DNA from: Evansella caseinilytica
Lineage (GTDB): Bacteria; Bacillota; Bacilli; Bacillales; Salisediminibacteriaceae
Direction of reading: 5' to 3'
Assembly (NCBI RefSeq): GCF_900107275.1
Contig: NZ_FNPI01000005.1
Span: forward strand, 124,001 to 188,000
Length of the DNA stretch: 64,000 nucleotides
Each line of letters begins with the position of its first letter. Positions within the stretch are counted from its first letter, which is position 1. The notes beneath the pieces were generated by a model. It searched no databases. It was not told the origin of the DNA and saw only the letters and a list, made by a program, of their open reading frames with translations. Below, one piece after another: positions 1 to 8,497 of this stretch. The position numbers were made by a program, and so were the translations under genes.

Positions 1-41
1 GTGCGGAGAAATACTTCAAGGAAGAAGGACTGCTTGAATAA
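1..41 (+). CDS. C-terminal end of a TRAP transporter solute-binding protein (partial)
   Basis: Only the last twelve codons are inside the window (frame starting at base 3), ending AEKYFKEEGLLE and TAA at 39-41. Such a charged end is common in TAXI-family TRAP solute receptors. The next gene on the same strand is a fused TRAP permease, which usually pairs with a TAXI receptor. The assignment rests mainly on this context; the tail alone is not diagnostic. Confidence 0.5.
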   Translation, partial: AEKYFKEEGLLE

Positions 42-54
42 TCGCTTTGCTGCG

Positions 55-97
55 GGTGTGTCTCAAAAGGGAAAAACCACCCTTTTGTGACACACCT
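55..97 (+). terminator. Rho-independent terminator after the TRAP receptor gene
   Basis: A near-perfect inverted repeat (GGTGTGTCTCAAAAGGG with CCCTTTTGTGACACACC) is followed by a T-rich tract. The GTCTCAAAAGGG arm recurs in terminators at 38220 and 44431, suggesting a shared terminator sequence in this genome. Confidence 0.8.
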
Positions 98-111
98 ATT
101 TTTCAGATTAA

Positions 112-301
112 GTTTCCCTTGTTTCCCGGACTTTTTGAACTTCTTCTCTAAAATGGTTGTTCAAAAAGGAGGACATAACTGCGGCAAGAAGATCGAGGCG
201 CGGCAGGCTCGAGCAGCGGAGCGTACACGGGACGTACGTGAGCAGCGGAGAGGCAACGCAACGACGAGATTCGCAGGCGCTGTTTCCCGGACTTTTTGAA
301 C
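112..301 (+). repeat. Dispersed repeat, form A copy 1 with a preceding truncated 3' end
   Basis: A full copy runs 159-301 between GTTCAAAAAG and CTTTTTGAAC ends. The core is GC-rich and contains GAGCAGCGGAG twice. Just before it, at 121-140, lies an isolated copy of the 3' end (GTTTCCCGGACTTTTTGAAC), so the element sits head-to-tail behind a remnant of another one. Overlapping open frames here are by-products of the repeat. Confidence 0.9.
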
Positions 302-503
302 TTCAGTAAAAGACAGGATACGCTTAAGAAAGATGTATGTCGTACGGGAATATCGACGAAAACGCAGGAATCTCAACACGTTGTCCTACCTTTTCGTCGA
401 TTACCGTGCTCTTATTAAAAGGGAAGCGGATAAGACAAAGAAACGGTGTCTTATGTATGGACAGCAGCTTCTTCATTTTTCAATACGTCAGGAAGGTGAA
501 CAT

Positions 504-2462
504 ATGAAAGAAAAAGATACATTGACAGAAGAACAACAACAAGAGATGCTTGCAAAATATGACAAGGAGTCGGCCTACCGGAAAGATACAGGTAAATGGA
601 CATGGGTCATCTCATACCTCGCCATTTCCCTGACACTGTTTCATTTATGGCGGGCGCTGCCGATGAGCGGCGGGCCTCTCGGCTCGTTAATGCAAGGCGC
701 TGTTCATTTAGGGACTGCATTAGGACTTATCTTCTTGTTATACCCTGCGAAAAAGACCGGAATAAAGCGCAGCGGCGTCCCGTGGTACGATGTCTTGTTA
801 GCCTTTCTGGCAATGGGCTCCTACTACTACATTGTCTTTAACTTTGAAACGATAAACACCGGTATGTTCAGGCCGTCTTTTGTAGAAATCATCATTGCGA
901 CGGTGGGAATCGTTTTGCTGCTGGAAGGGACGCGAAGAGCTGTCGGACTGCCGATTATTGTCATCGCCCTCGTTGCCATCGCCTACGGGATGTTTGGCAC
1001 AAACATCCCGTATTTCGGTCATGGCGGCTTTGACTGGACAAGCTTATCACGGCGGTTATTTTACACATCGAACGCGATCTTTGGAACACCGATTCAAATA
1101 TCGTCCACCTATATTTATCTGTTCCTGTTTTTTGGGGTGATGTTAACAAAAACCGGTGTCGGACAATATTTTAATGACTTAGCCTTTGGCGCCACCGGTC
1201 GCTATACCGGCGGAACTGCGAAAGCCGCCGTTGCTGCTTCCGCTATGCAAGGGATGGTTACCGGAAGCTCCGTTGCCAATACGGTTGCCTCCGGCTCGTT
1301 TACGATTCCGATGATGAAGCGGGCAAAGTTCCGGCCGGAATTCGCAGCGGCTGCAGAAGCATCCGCTTCTACAGGCGGACAAATCATGCCGCCGATCATG
1401 GGAGCTGCCGCGTTCATCATGGCGGAATATGTGGAAGGCATCAGCTACAGTGACATCATTATCATTGGCATCATTCCTGCCATCCTTTATTTTTCCGGCG
1501 TTTTCATGGGTTCCCACTATGAAGCGAAGCGTTCCGGCATCACCGGACTGCCGAAAGACCAGCTGCCGACGATGAAAGGTCTTGCCAAGCGGGCTGATCT
1601 ATTGCTGCCGCTTGTTGCGATTATTTTTATGCTTGTCGGCGGCTATACCCCGACAGTGGCCGCGTTGACAGGTATCGGCGTAGCCTTCGGTGTCAGCTTT
1701 ATCCGGGAAGAAACCCGCATGGGCTTCAAGGATGTCATCGGCGCTCTGGAACAAGGCGCCCGAATAGCCTTGCCGGTTATCGCTGCTTGCGCCACCGCCG
1801 GGATCATTGTCGGCATTGTCGTCATCACCGGTTTAGGTGGAAAAATTGCCGGTGGCCTGCTCGACATCGCCGGAAACAACTTGTTCCTGCTGCTGTTCTT
1901 TACGATGATTGCTTGCATTCTGCTCGGCATGGGGCTGCCTACTACGGCTAACTATGTTGTTACTGCTACTATGGCTGCCCCGGCGTTGATTAACTATGGT
2001 GTCGAGCCAATCGCTGCTCACTTCTTTGTTTTTTACTTCGGCATCGTGGCGGATATTACCCCGCCTGTCTGCCTGGCTGCTTATGCCGGAGCCGGAATAG
2101 CGGGAGCCAATCCGATGAAGGCAGGGGTCAATGCGTTTAAGCTGGCGATTGCCGCTTTCATCATTCCATATATTTTCGTCTATAATCCGGTTTTACTGCT
2201 GCAAAACGCATCCGTTGTTTCCCTTATTCCTGTGCTGATTACAGCGATGCTGGGAATGGCTGCGATCAGCGCGGCGATGATGGGCTATTTTGTTTACAAA
2301 CCGTATTGGATAGAAAGATTCTTACTGTTTGCCGCAGGGATCATGCTGATCGTTCCTGGCAATCTGCCGGTGGAACTGTCCGGCTTCGCCCTGCTGATTG
2401 CTATCGGCACCATGCAATTTTTCCGCAAGAAAAAACAGGAAGAAGCACCGGCAGCTTCATAA
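504..2462 (+). CDS. TRAP transporter fused permease (DctQ-DctM type)
   Basis: A 652-residue polytopic membrane protein with many hydrophobic segments and the polar small-residue loops typical of DctM (around GSSVANTVASGSFTIPMMKR and MGLPTTANYVVTA). TRAP permeases couple the Na+ or H+ gradient to uptake of organic acids or amino acids delivered by a solute receptor; the fused form usually works with TAXI receptors. ATG 504 is preferred over earlier in-frame starts because GGAAGGTG precedes it and the upstream frame is repeat-derived. The receptor gene ends 460 bp upstream and the repeat separates the two. Substrate unknown; amino-acid genes follow. Confidence 0.9.
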   Translation: MKEKDTLTEEQQQEMLAKYDKESAYRKDTGKWTWVISYLAISLTLFHLWRALPMSGGPLGSLMQGAVHLGTALGLIFLLYPAKKTGIKRSGVPWYDVLLAFLAMGSYYYIVFNFETINTGMFRPSFVEIIIATVGIVLLLEGTRRAVGLPIIVIALVAIAYGMFGTNIPYFGHGGFDWTSLSRRLFYTSNAIFGTPIQISSTYIYLFLFFGVMLTKTGVGQYFNDLAFGATGRYTGGTAKAAVAASAMQGMVTGSSVANTVASGSFTIPMMKRAKFRPEFAAAAEASASTGGQIMPPIMGAAAFIMAEYVEGISYSDIIIIGIIPAILYFSGVFMGSHYEAKRSGITGLPKDQLPTMKGLAKRADLLLPLVAIIFMLVGGYTPTVAALTGIGVAFGVSFIREETRMGFKDVIGALEQGARIALPVIAACATAGIIVGIVVITGLGGKIAGGLLDIAGNNLFLLLFFTMIACILLGMGLPTTANYVVTATMAAPALINYGVEPIAAHFFVFYFGIVADITPPVCLAAYAGAGIAGANPMKAGVNAFKLAIAAFIIPYIFVYNPVLLLQNASVVSLIPVLITAMLGMAAISAAMMGYFVYKPYWIERFLLFAAGIMLIVPGNLPVELSGFALLIAIGTMQFFRKKKQEEAPAAS

Positions 2463-2486
2463 TCTCCCTGTTTCCATGAAAAAATA

Positions 2487-2526
2487 GCGGGGTCGCAAAA
2501 GGGAAATTATCCCTTTGTGACCCCGC
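2487..2526 (+). terminator. Terminator of the TRAP permease gene
   Basis: GCGGGGTCGCAAAAGGG pairs with CCCTTTGTGACCCCGC, followed by a short spacer and a run of seven T at 2531-2537. Confidence 0.8.
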
Positions 2527-2527
2527 C

Positions 2528-2708
2528 ATATTTTTTTAGCGGATTTCAAAATGTCCGGGAAACAGCGCCAGCGAATCTCATCGTTGCGTTGCCCCTCCGC
2601 TATTCACGTACGTTCAGTGTACGCTCCGCTGCTCGGGCCTGCCGCGCCTCGACCTTTCTTGCCGCTGTTGTGTCCTCCTTTTTGAACACAAATATTTTTT
2701 TAGCGGAT
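2528..2708 (-). repeat. Dispersed repeat, form A copy 2, flanked by a 17-bp direct repeat
   Basis: The form A core lies in inverted orientation (2543-2687). Exactly the same 17 bases, ATATTTTTTTAGCGGAT, occur at 2528-2544 and at 2692-2708. The right-hand copy continues GTTCAAC, like the start of a second element. This fits either a duplicated target or a tandem pair in which the second element is truncated. Confidence 0.88.
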
Positions 2709-2723
2709 GTTCAACTTACGTTA

Positions 2724-3578
2724 TTAGTCATAAAACACATCAAATTTGTTCCAAAGCCCTTCCAGCTCGTGCAAACGCTGCTCCACCTGCTTATGCTGTG
2801 AACGGGTGAGCGCTGTAATCAGCGCGCTCGCGATGCTCATCGGAGCGGAAAACGAATCGATGAAGGAATTGATTTCCGTCGATGCAATAATATTGAGATC
2901 GCCGTACGGGACAAGCGGACTCATCAAGTGATCCGTGATCACAAGTGTTTTTGCCCGCTGCTGCTTGACGAATTTAAGCACTTCCACCGTGCGTTTCGTA
3001 TAGCGGGAAAAGCCGAGGCCGATGACCAAATCCTGCTCCGAGATATCCAGCAGATGTTCGGATACGCCGTCAGCCTGTCGAATCATTTCCGTGTTCTGTA
3101 GAACAAGATCAAGATAAAATTCAAGAAAAACTCCGATGCTTGCCGCGCTGCGATAAGCAATAATATAAATGCGCTTTGCTTCTACAATGGCTGTTACCGC
3201 CTTCTCAAAAACATCCGGCTCCATTTGGCTTAACGTCATTTTTAAATTTTGAATATCGTCGGAAAGAATTTCAGAAACAACGTGTTCTGTACGCTCATTT
3301 TCATCGGTCGTCCGGACAAGCACTTCCGCAGAGGTCATTTTCCTTTGCAGCGCCTCTTGAAGATGACGCTGTAAATCCGGATAGCCTTTGTAGTTTAAAA
3401 AGAACGCAAAACGGATCACGGTTGCTTCGCCCACCTTGACATTCTTGGCGAGCTTGGACGCTGTTAAAAATGGCGCGGTTTCATGATTTTCAATCAGATA
3501 GCCGGCGATTTTTTTATGGGATTTACTCATCCGTTCACGATTTTTAACAATTCGTTGATAGACATCGCTTTCCAACAT
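2724..3578 (-). CDS. MurR/RpiR-family transcriptional regulator (HTH + SIS domain)
   Basis: 284 residues. The N-terminal third is the RpiR helix-turn-helix (ASKLAKNVKVGEATVIRFAFFLN near 40-62); residues about 110-250 form an SIS sugar-phosphate or ligand-binding domain (IYIIAYRSAASIG, VIGLGFSRYTKRTVEVLK). Members sense small metabolites and usually control a neighbouring catabolic operon. GGGGG upstream supports the ATG at 3578. It lies convergent to the TRAP genes and downstream of the class III aminotransferase on the same strand, so these are plausible targets; the effector is not evident. Confidence 0.9.
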   Translation of the reverse strand: MLESDVYQRIVKNRERMSKSHKKIAGYLIENHETAPFLTASKLAKNVKVGEATVIRFAFFLNYKGYPDLQRHLQEALQRKMTSAEVLVRTTDENERTEHVVSEILSDDIQNLKMTLSQMEPDVFEKAVTAIVEAKRIYIIAYRSAASIGVFLEFYLDLVLQNTEMIRQADGVSEHLLDISEQDLVIGLGFSRYTKRTVEVLKFVKQQRAKTLVITDHLMSPLVPYGDLNIIASTEINSFIDSFSAPMSIASALITALTRSQHKQVEQRLHELEGLWNKFDVFYD

Positions 3579-3647
3579 ACGCTTCCCCCCTCTTGACCAT
3601 TCCTGCCGCGAGCTTCAGTGTTCCCTGCAAAGAATATTCCATAAATG

Positions 3648-3761
3648 AAAGGCGCGCTTTCTTTTTTGGAGCATCCTCGGTGCCACGTCATGGATAGAGA
3701 GCCCCACGTTTATCACCGGCGATGAGCAGTACTCTCATCATCTCCGGGGCTGAGCGCCTTT
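3648..3761. other. Structured intergenic element closed by AAAGGCGC/GCGCCTTT
   Basis: An 8-bp perfect closing helix (3648-3655 with 3754-3761) encloses further helices: AGCCCC with GGGGCT, and inside it a hairpin of GATGAG with CTCATC around AGTACT. On the minus strand it would fall in the 5' leader of the RpiR gene and shows AGAGTAC and GTGGCACC motifs that faintly recall T-box leaders, but no terminator/antiterminator pair is seen. Not assigned to a known family. Confidence 0.35.
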
Positions 3762-3807
3762 ATCACACACGGAAACATTGCTTTTGGAACGCGCGCATAC
3801 AGTGAAT

Positions 3808-3942
3808 GTTCAAAAAGGGACGGAAACAGCAGCGGGAATTCATAGCGTCTGCATTGCGTTATCTCGTCCCCGGCTGCTCACGCAGTGCGGACAATCCGAT
3901 CATCGTGACCGCGAGCTTCCAAACTAGTTCTTCTTTTTGAAC
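3808..3942 (-). repeat. Diverged form A repeat forming the 3' end of the aminotransferase gene
   Basis: GTTCAAAAAG at 3808-3817 and CTTTTTGAAC at 3933-3942 bound a diverged core that still shows GGAAACAGC, a GCATTGCGTT stretch and CGCGAGCTT. The right end lies inside the minus-strand coding region: GTGTTCAAAAAGAAGAACTAG encodes the last residues VFKKKN and the stop codon of the aminotransferase. Confidence 0.6.
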
Positions 3943-5315
3943 ACGCGCTTCAACACTGTCTCGTATGCCGTTAACGTCAGTTCCAGTTCCCGTTCTCCAT
4001 GCGCCGTTGATATACTGTAACGGTTAAGCGGCTTCGTGTAAATTCCTTCATTTAACAAATGGAAGTCGATTTGCTTTCTTAACTCAAGATCTGTTTTTTG
4101 AAGATCGCGATAATGGCGAATAGTCGTTTCCGTACAAACAACATTGAAAATCGTCCCCACCCCTACAGCTTTCAATGGAATGCCGTTTTTTCTGCCGAGA
4201 GCTTCAATGTCCTTCCTCATAGTTTCAGTATACAACACTGTGTGAGCAAAGTCCTGCTCCAGCCGATGTATCGCTGCCAATCCTGCCGCAAGGATGGTAG
4301 GGTGGCCGTTATACGTCCCGCTGTGGAAGAGTATTTCCCTAGCAGCAGAGGATTTTCCTTGTCCGACGTCAAAAACATCTCCGTTGCCTTTTGGGCGGCT
4401 GCGATTCAATATCGCTTCCTTGCCGCCGACAATGCCGATGGGAAACCCGCCGCCGACGACTTTTCCTAATGTCGTAAGATCTGGTTTGACTCCGTACAAC
4501 TCCTGGGCACCGCCCATCGCAACGCGAAACCCGGTCTTTACTTCGTCAAAAATCAAGGCAATCTGAAGCGTTGCCGTAAGCTTCCGTAAGTCTTCGATAA
4601 ATTGTTTTTCTGCTGGGATGAAACCGCCTTGCACCGGCTCGATAATAACAGCTGCCAATTCGTCTGCATGCTGCCGCAGTAGTCTTTCCGTTGCTTGCCA
4701 ACGATTGAACGGGAGAATCACCGGGCGCTGATCAGTGAACATTTCCAGTCCCGACGACTCCGGTACAGGCCGCGGATCATCCATCTCCCCCGCGGCGACC
4801 AGCGGCGGATTAATACTGTAAAGTACCTCATTATATCCGCCGTGATAATGCCCTTCGAACTTGGCAATCCTTTTTTTACCCGTGTATGCAGTGGCAAGCC
4901 GGATGGCAAGCAGCGTTGCCTCCGTTCCGGAATTGGTATATCGGAGCCTTTCCATGGAAGGATAATATGCTTGAATTTTTTCCGCAAATCGGTATTCAAG
5001 CGGATGAGGCGTACCAAACAAAACGGTGCCGTCCTTTGCCAGCTGATCAGCCATCGCCTGCTTTATGTCATCGTGCCCGTGTCCCAGCGCAAGGGAGCCG
5101 TAAGCCATTAAATAATCGATATACTGATTTCCGTCCACATCCTTGATCCACGCCCCGCCTGCGGATTCCATGACGACAGGATACGGTGAAAAATGTTTGA
5201 TATTCGCTGTCACGCCTCCTGGTAAATAATTTGCTGCTTTCTCCATTTCCCTGTATGAATTTTTTGTTCTGTTACTGTACTTCATCATCGGATGCTCAAT
5301 GTTTTGAATCGCCAT
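3924..5315 (-). CDS. Class III aminotransferase, glutamate-1-semialdehyde aminomutase-like
   Basis: 463 residues, longer than the usual 430 of HemL/GsaB. Fold-type I PLP motifs are visible: NSGTEATLLAIRLA, FEGHYHGG, IIEPVQGG, IFDEVKTGFR and the PLP lysine in TTLGKVVGGGFPIG. An insertion around NRSRPKGNGDVFDVGQGKSSAAREI precedes HSGTYNGHP, which is not typical of HemL. No other haem genes are nearby; the divergent neighbour is a KamA-type aminomutase and a TRAP transporter is close, so an amino-acid or omega-amino-acid catabolic role is as likely as tetrapyrrole synthesis. The last residues VFKKKN derive from a dispersed repeat end. Confidence 0.8.
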   Translation of the reverse strand: MAIQNIEHPMMKYSNRTKNSYREMEKAANYLPGGVTANIKHFSPYPVVMESAGGAWIKDVDGNQYIDYLMAYGSLALGHGHDDIKQAMADQLAKDGTVLFGTPHPLEYRFAEKIQAYYPSMERLRYTNSGTEATLLAIRLATAYTGKKRIAKFEGHYHGGYNEVLYSINPPLVAAGEMDDPRPVPESSGLEMFTDQRPVILPFNRWQATERLLRQHADELAAVIIEPVQGGFIPAEKQFIEDLRKLTATLQIALIFDEVKTGFRVAMGGAQELYGVKPDLTTLGKVVGGGFPIGIVGGKEAILNRSRPKGNGDVFDVGQGKSSAAREILFHSGTYNGHPTILAAGLAAIHRLEQDFAHTVLYTETMRKDIEALGRKNGIPLKAVGVGTIFNVVCTETTIRHYRDLQKTDLELRKQIDFHLLNEGIYTKPLNRYSISTAHGERELELTLTAYETVLKRVFKKKN

Positions 5316-5590
5316 CTTGACTTACCTTCCCCTTTCCTTCCATCCTTCATTTTTATGAAGGATTTATTTCATTTTATGCCATTTAAGCTTGGTTGTGAAG
5401 GGGGAATTTCACGATTAGCAGAGAACGGGCCGTTTTTCCGGGGAAATCTTCCGCACTTTTGTTGCTCGTTTCCCCGTTTTTGTTGTGGATAGCACTTCCC
5501 CCCCTCGCTGAAAAATTACCTCGCGTCCATAAGCGTGAGTGCGAAAAGCCAACGGGTGTCCTTCCCAGTCGGATCGGCTTGCTAATATTC

Positions 5591-6025
5591 TATAAGTGTT
5601 TGTTCAAAAAGATTGTTTTTTATCTTTTTGAACAAGCACGAAGCAACAAGCCATACTTCACTGAGAAGCTGCGAGCTGTCTCATAGTGCCATCGCGGGCG
5701 ATGGTACTTGGATAATCCTCAGCGCTATACTAGCAGAGGAAGAGACAATGAGTGGAGCCGATGCCTTCTTTTCAGGCTGGCTGTGAGTGGTTTTCTCAGA
5801 GTCAGGATGACGACATTCCGCTGTTACTCACAAATGCAACCTGAATGTGCTTCATCGAGTAAATTTGCGTCGAGTAACCGCAGACGCAGGACGTGAGTGG
5901 TACTTAAGCGGAATTGGAGGATGGCGACATTCCGCCGTTGTCATAGGACGTGGGCAGCATTTAGGTGGAATTGGGCGCATCGTGCGGAACCATTGCCTTT
6001 TTGAACAGACTCTATAAGTGTTTGT
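5591..6025 (+). repeat. Dispersed repeat, form B copy 1 (longest copy)
   Basis: Begins with TATAAGTGTTTGTTCAAAAAG plus a short terminator-like hairpin, continues through the conserved GAGGAAGAGACAATGAGTGG core and the CCATCGC/GCGATGG hairpin, then two hairpin units bounded by ATTCCGC and GCGGAAT or GGTGGAAT, and ends TTTTTGAACAGACTCTATAAGTGTTTG. The first hairpin unit here carries an internal insertion of about 60 bp relative to the copy at 38594. No coding function is apparent. Confidence 0.88.
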
Positions 6026-6102
6026 TAAATAAAACGAAAAAATCAAAGAAAAGTGAAGGAAATATTTCATTTCATAATAAAAATTGATGTTTTCCTCCGT
6101 TT

Positions 6103-6132
6103 TTGACCAAATTTGCCGATTGCGTTTATAAT
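6103..6132 (+). promoter_or_regulatory. Sigma-A type promoter of the kamA-like gene
   Basis: TTGACC (6103-6108) and TATAAT (6127-6132) are separated by 18 bp, 43 bp upstream of the start codon. This is the strongest sigma-A match in the intergenic region. Confidence 0.6.
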
Positions 6133-6174
6133 GAAAAAGAGAAAGCGACAAATATGATGATGGAGGATGATATA

Positions 6175-7350
6175 ATGGCGCAACCGAAGTACATTATGAA
6201 CATTGATAAAATTGCCCAGATTCCGGAAGACGAACGGAAAAAGCTGAAGCAAATCACTGAAAAGTATGTGTTTCGGGTAAATGAATACTATCTTAACCTG
6301 ATTGATTGGAATGATCCGAACGACCCGATAAAACAACTCGTTATACCAAACGAAGGAGAATTGGATGAATATGGTCGCTGGGATGCTTCCGATGAAGACA
6401 CGAATTATGTAGTGCCAGGCTGTCAGCACAAATATGATACAACGGCGTTGTTAATCGTTTCTGAAGTATGCGGAGCCTACTGTCGTTACTGTTTTCGTAA
6501 GCGCTTATTCCGCAACGATATTAAGGAAGCAATGGCAGACGTCCAGCCGGGAATCGATTATATTAAAACGCATCCGGAAATCAACAATGTCCTCTTGACC
6601 GGCGGCGATTCTTTGATTCTAGCAACAAGAAAGTTACGCGGGATCCTTCAGCAGCTAAGGGAAATTCCGCATGTAAAAATCATTCGTTTAGGGTCAAAAA
6701 TGCCGGTTTTCAATCCGATGCGCATTTACGAAGACGATGAGCTGCTGGAATTGATTAAGGAGTATTCCACTCCGGAGCGGCGAATCTATGTCATGGCACA
6801 TATTAATCATCCAAGAGAAATCACCCCTGAAGCTAAAAAAGGCTTTGAAGCACTCCACAACGCAGGTGCTATTGTTGTCAATCAAACTCCTGTCTTAAAG
6901 GGAATTAACGATAATCCTGACGTTTTGGCAGAATTATTGGATAAACTGTCATGGGCCGGGGTGACGCCATATTATTTCTTTATCAACCGACCTGTTGCCG
7001 GAAACAACGCCTTTGTGTTAACGCTGGAAGAAGCATATAACGCGGTGGAAAAAGCGAAAGCCAAAACTTCCGGTCTCGGAAAACGGGTTCGGCTGTCCAT
7101 GAGCCATACTTCGGGAAAAATCGAAATATTGGCTATTGACAACGGCAAAGCATATTTAAAGTATCATCAATCCCGCGATGGAAATTACGGCAAATTCCTT
7201 GTTCTTGACTGTCCGAAACACGCAGCCTGGTTCGATGATTTACCAGGAAATGAGCAGTACTGGGAAAAGCCGAAGAAAAAGTTGTCCGGCTTTATCGGAG
7301 CCAATGAAAAAATCTCTTCCGCGGAGCGCGAACCAGTCAAAACAAACTAG
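6175..7350 (+). CDS. KamA-family radical SAM protein (lysine 2,3-aminomutase-like)
   Basis: 391 residues. The radical SAM iron-sulfur motif is CGAYCRYC (Cys99, Cys103, Cys106), followed by LLTGGDSLIL for SAM binding. Lysine 2,3-aminomutase uses PLP, SAM and a 4Fe-4S cluster to turn L-lysine into L-beta-lysine, used for catabolism or for the osmolyte N-epsilon-acetyl-beta-lysine. ATG 6175 is chosen because TGGAGGATG lies at the right distance; an earlier ATG would extend it by seven residues. The AblB acetyltransferase partner and the yodPQRST-type genes are not adjacent, so the substrate is uncertain. A class III aminotransferase is divergently placed. Confidence 0.88.
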   Translation: MAQPKYIMNIDKIAQIPEDERKKLKQITEKYVFRVNEYYLNLIDWNDPNDPIKQLVIPNEGELDEYGRWDASDEDTNYVVPGCQHKYDTTALLIVSEVCGAYCRYCFRKRLFRNDIKEAMADVQPGIDYIKTHPEINNVLLTGGDSLILATRKLRGILQQLREIPHVKIIRLGSKMPVFNPMRIYEDDELLELIKEYSTPERRIYVMAHINHPREITPEAKKGFEALHNAGAIVVNQTPVLKGINDNPDVLAELLDKLSWAGVTPYYFFINRPVAGNNAFVLTLEEAYNAVEKAKAKTSGLGKRVRLSMSHTSGKIEILAIDNGKAYLKYHQSRDGNYGKFLVLDCPKHAAWFDDLPGNEQYWEKPKKKLSGFIGANEKISSAEREPVKTN

Positions 7351-7410
7351 CTTTCCCCATCTATTCTCCCTAACTTCATCCTTTCACATGAAAAAGCGAT
7401 CCATCAGAAA

Positions 7411-7459
7411 AGAGCAGCACTTCCCCTCATAAGTTGGGGAGAGTGCCACTCTTTTTTTT
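7411..7459 (+). terminator. Terminator of the kamA-like gene
   Basis: AGAGCAGCACTTCCCC pairs imperfectly with GGGGAGAGTGCCACTCT, directly followed by eight T. Confidence 0.85.
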
Positions 7460-7513
7460 AGAGCTTGTTCAAAAAGATAAAAAACGATCTTTTTGGACAA
7501 ACACTTATACAAA
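7460..7513 (+). repeat. Dispersed repeat, form C hairpin
   Basis: AGAGCTTGTTCAAAAAGAT and ATCTTTTTGGACAAACACTTATA form a 45-50 bp inverted repeat with a short A-rich loop. It directly follows a functional-looking terminator. Confidence 0.8.
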
Positions 7514-7601
7514 ATACTCATATCAAGTGAATACTCTTTCTTGTAAAATAGAAGGATAATAATGCTCATCTATCCCAATAACCGATTCGGAGAGATTTTA
7601 C

Positions 7602-8366
7602 ATGAAAGGTATTCTGCCCATACTTCTTTTTCTTACCGTTATCATTGGCGGCTGTACGTCGAATGATCTGCAGTCTGTTTTTCCGTCTGCAGAATCGTAT
7701 CCGAAATTGGAAAAATATCCGTTTACGGTTGAAACAATGAATACAGCGATAAATCAGGATACTGAAGAATTTTCCATTTTTTTTAAAGTTACGAATGTTT
7801 CTGATAACGCTGTTTCGCCTGACGAATTTGCTTTTCAATGGCCGGAATATGTTTTTGATAACGCGGAGACAGCTTATCAAATCGTCAAAAACAAGATTGT
7901 TGACTCGGAAAAAGATACAAGCCTGGAAGAAAACGAATACGCCGTGGAGCTTTCACTTGAGCCGCTGCCTAATAAGGAAACGAAATATATTCAAATTCCA
8001 TTCTACATCACACCTGACCTTTACAAGGACGGCTATCCTTTTCCATTAACCGAGCCGGAAACGGAACAGCTGGTTACCGGCGACTTGCGGTTAAACAACA
8101 TCAGCATTGAGAACGAAATTATCCGCTTTGTTGTGGAGGATGGACATCCTGAAGCGAACTATCGACACATTGCTTATATGTTCCATATTACCGAGGACAA
8201 GCAAGTCGTTTATCCCCTCTTTACCCGGACGGACAGCAAAAAAGACGGTCTTCATGTGGAACTGGAATTTGCCCGCAAGCTTCAACTGCCGACGACTTTC
8301 TTTGTTCAGCGTACGACTGTGTCACTGCCAAATTGGCGGTACTCGTTTCAAATTCCTGTATCATAG
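7602..8366 (+). CDS. Predicted lipoprotein of unknown function
   Basis: 254 residues with a lipoprotein signal peptide: hydrophobic segment LPILLFLTVIIGG and lipobox IGGC (Cys18). The mature part is acidic and beta-rich, with an immunoglobulin-like flavour (FSIFFKVTNVSDNAVSPDEF) as in extracellular DUF4352-type proteins, but I do not recognise the family. GGAGAG precedes the ATG. The stop codon abuts a dispersed repeat (GTATCATAGTGTGTGTTC). Confidence 0.75.
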   Translation: MKGILPILLFLTVIIGGCTSNDLQSVFPSAESYPKLEKYPFTVETMNTAINQDTEEFSIFFKVTNVSDNAVSPDEFAFQWPEYVFDNAETAYQIVKNKIVDSEKDTSLEENEYAVELSLEPLPNKETKYIQIPFYITPDLYKDGYPFPLTEPETEQLVTGDLRLNNISIENEIIRFVVEDGHPEANYRHIAYMFHITEDKQVVYPLFTRTDSKKDGLHVELEFARKLQLPTTFFVQRTTVSLPNWRYSFQIPVS

Positions 8367-8465
8367 TGTGTGTTCAAAACGATCGCTCGTTATCTTTTTG
8401 AACACACAGCCCTTAGACAGAATGGATGTGCAGCGAGCGAACCATTGCCTCATTTGAACACCCTC
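8366..8465 (+). repeat. Partial form B repeat
   Basis: Starts with GTGTGTTCAAAACGATCG and an adjacent ATCTTTTTGAACACAC arm, then keeps only the distal part of form B (AGCGAACCATTGCCTCATTTGAACA). It begins at the last base of the lipoprotein stop codon. Confidence 0.7.
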
Positions 8466-8497
8466 TCTTCGCAACATATCGGAGAAATCAGCAGCAC

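Noticed and set aside
87-379. Open frames of about 70 codons in both strands near 87-379, and similar ones in other form A copies
   Set aside because: They arise from the GC-rich repeat core, recur in all copies and have no ribosome binding sites.
3648-3761. T-box leader upstream of the RpiR gene
   Set aside because: AGAGTAC and GTGGCACC words are present, but stem I is too short and no terminator with U-run or tRNA synthetase gene is found.
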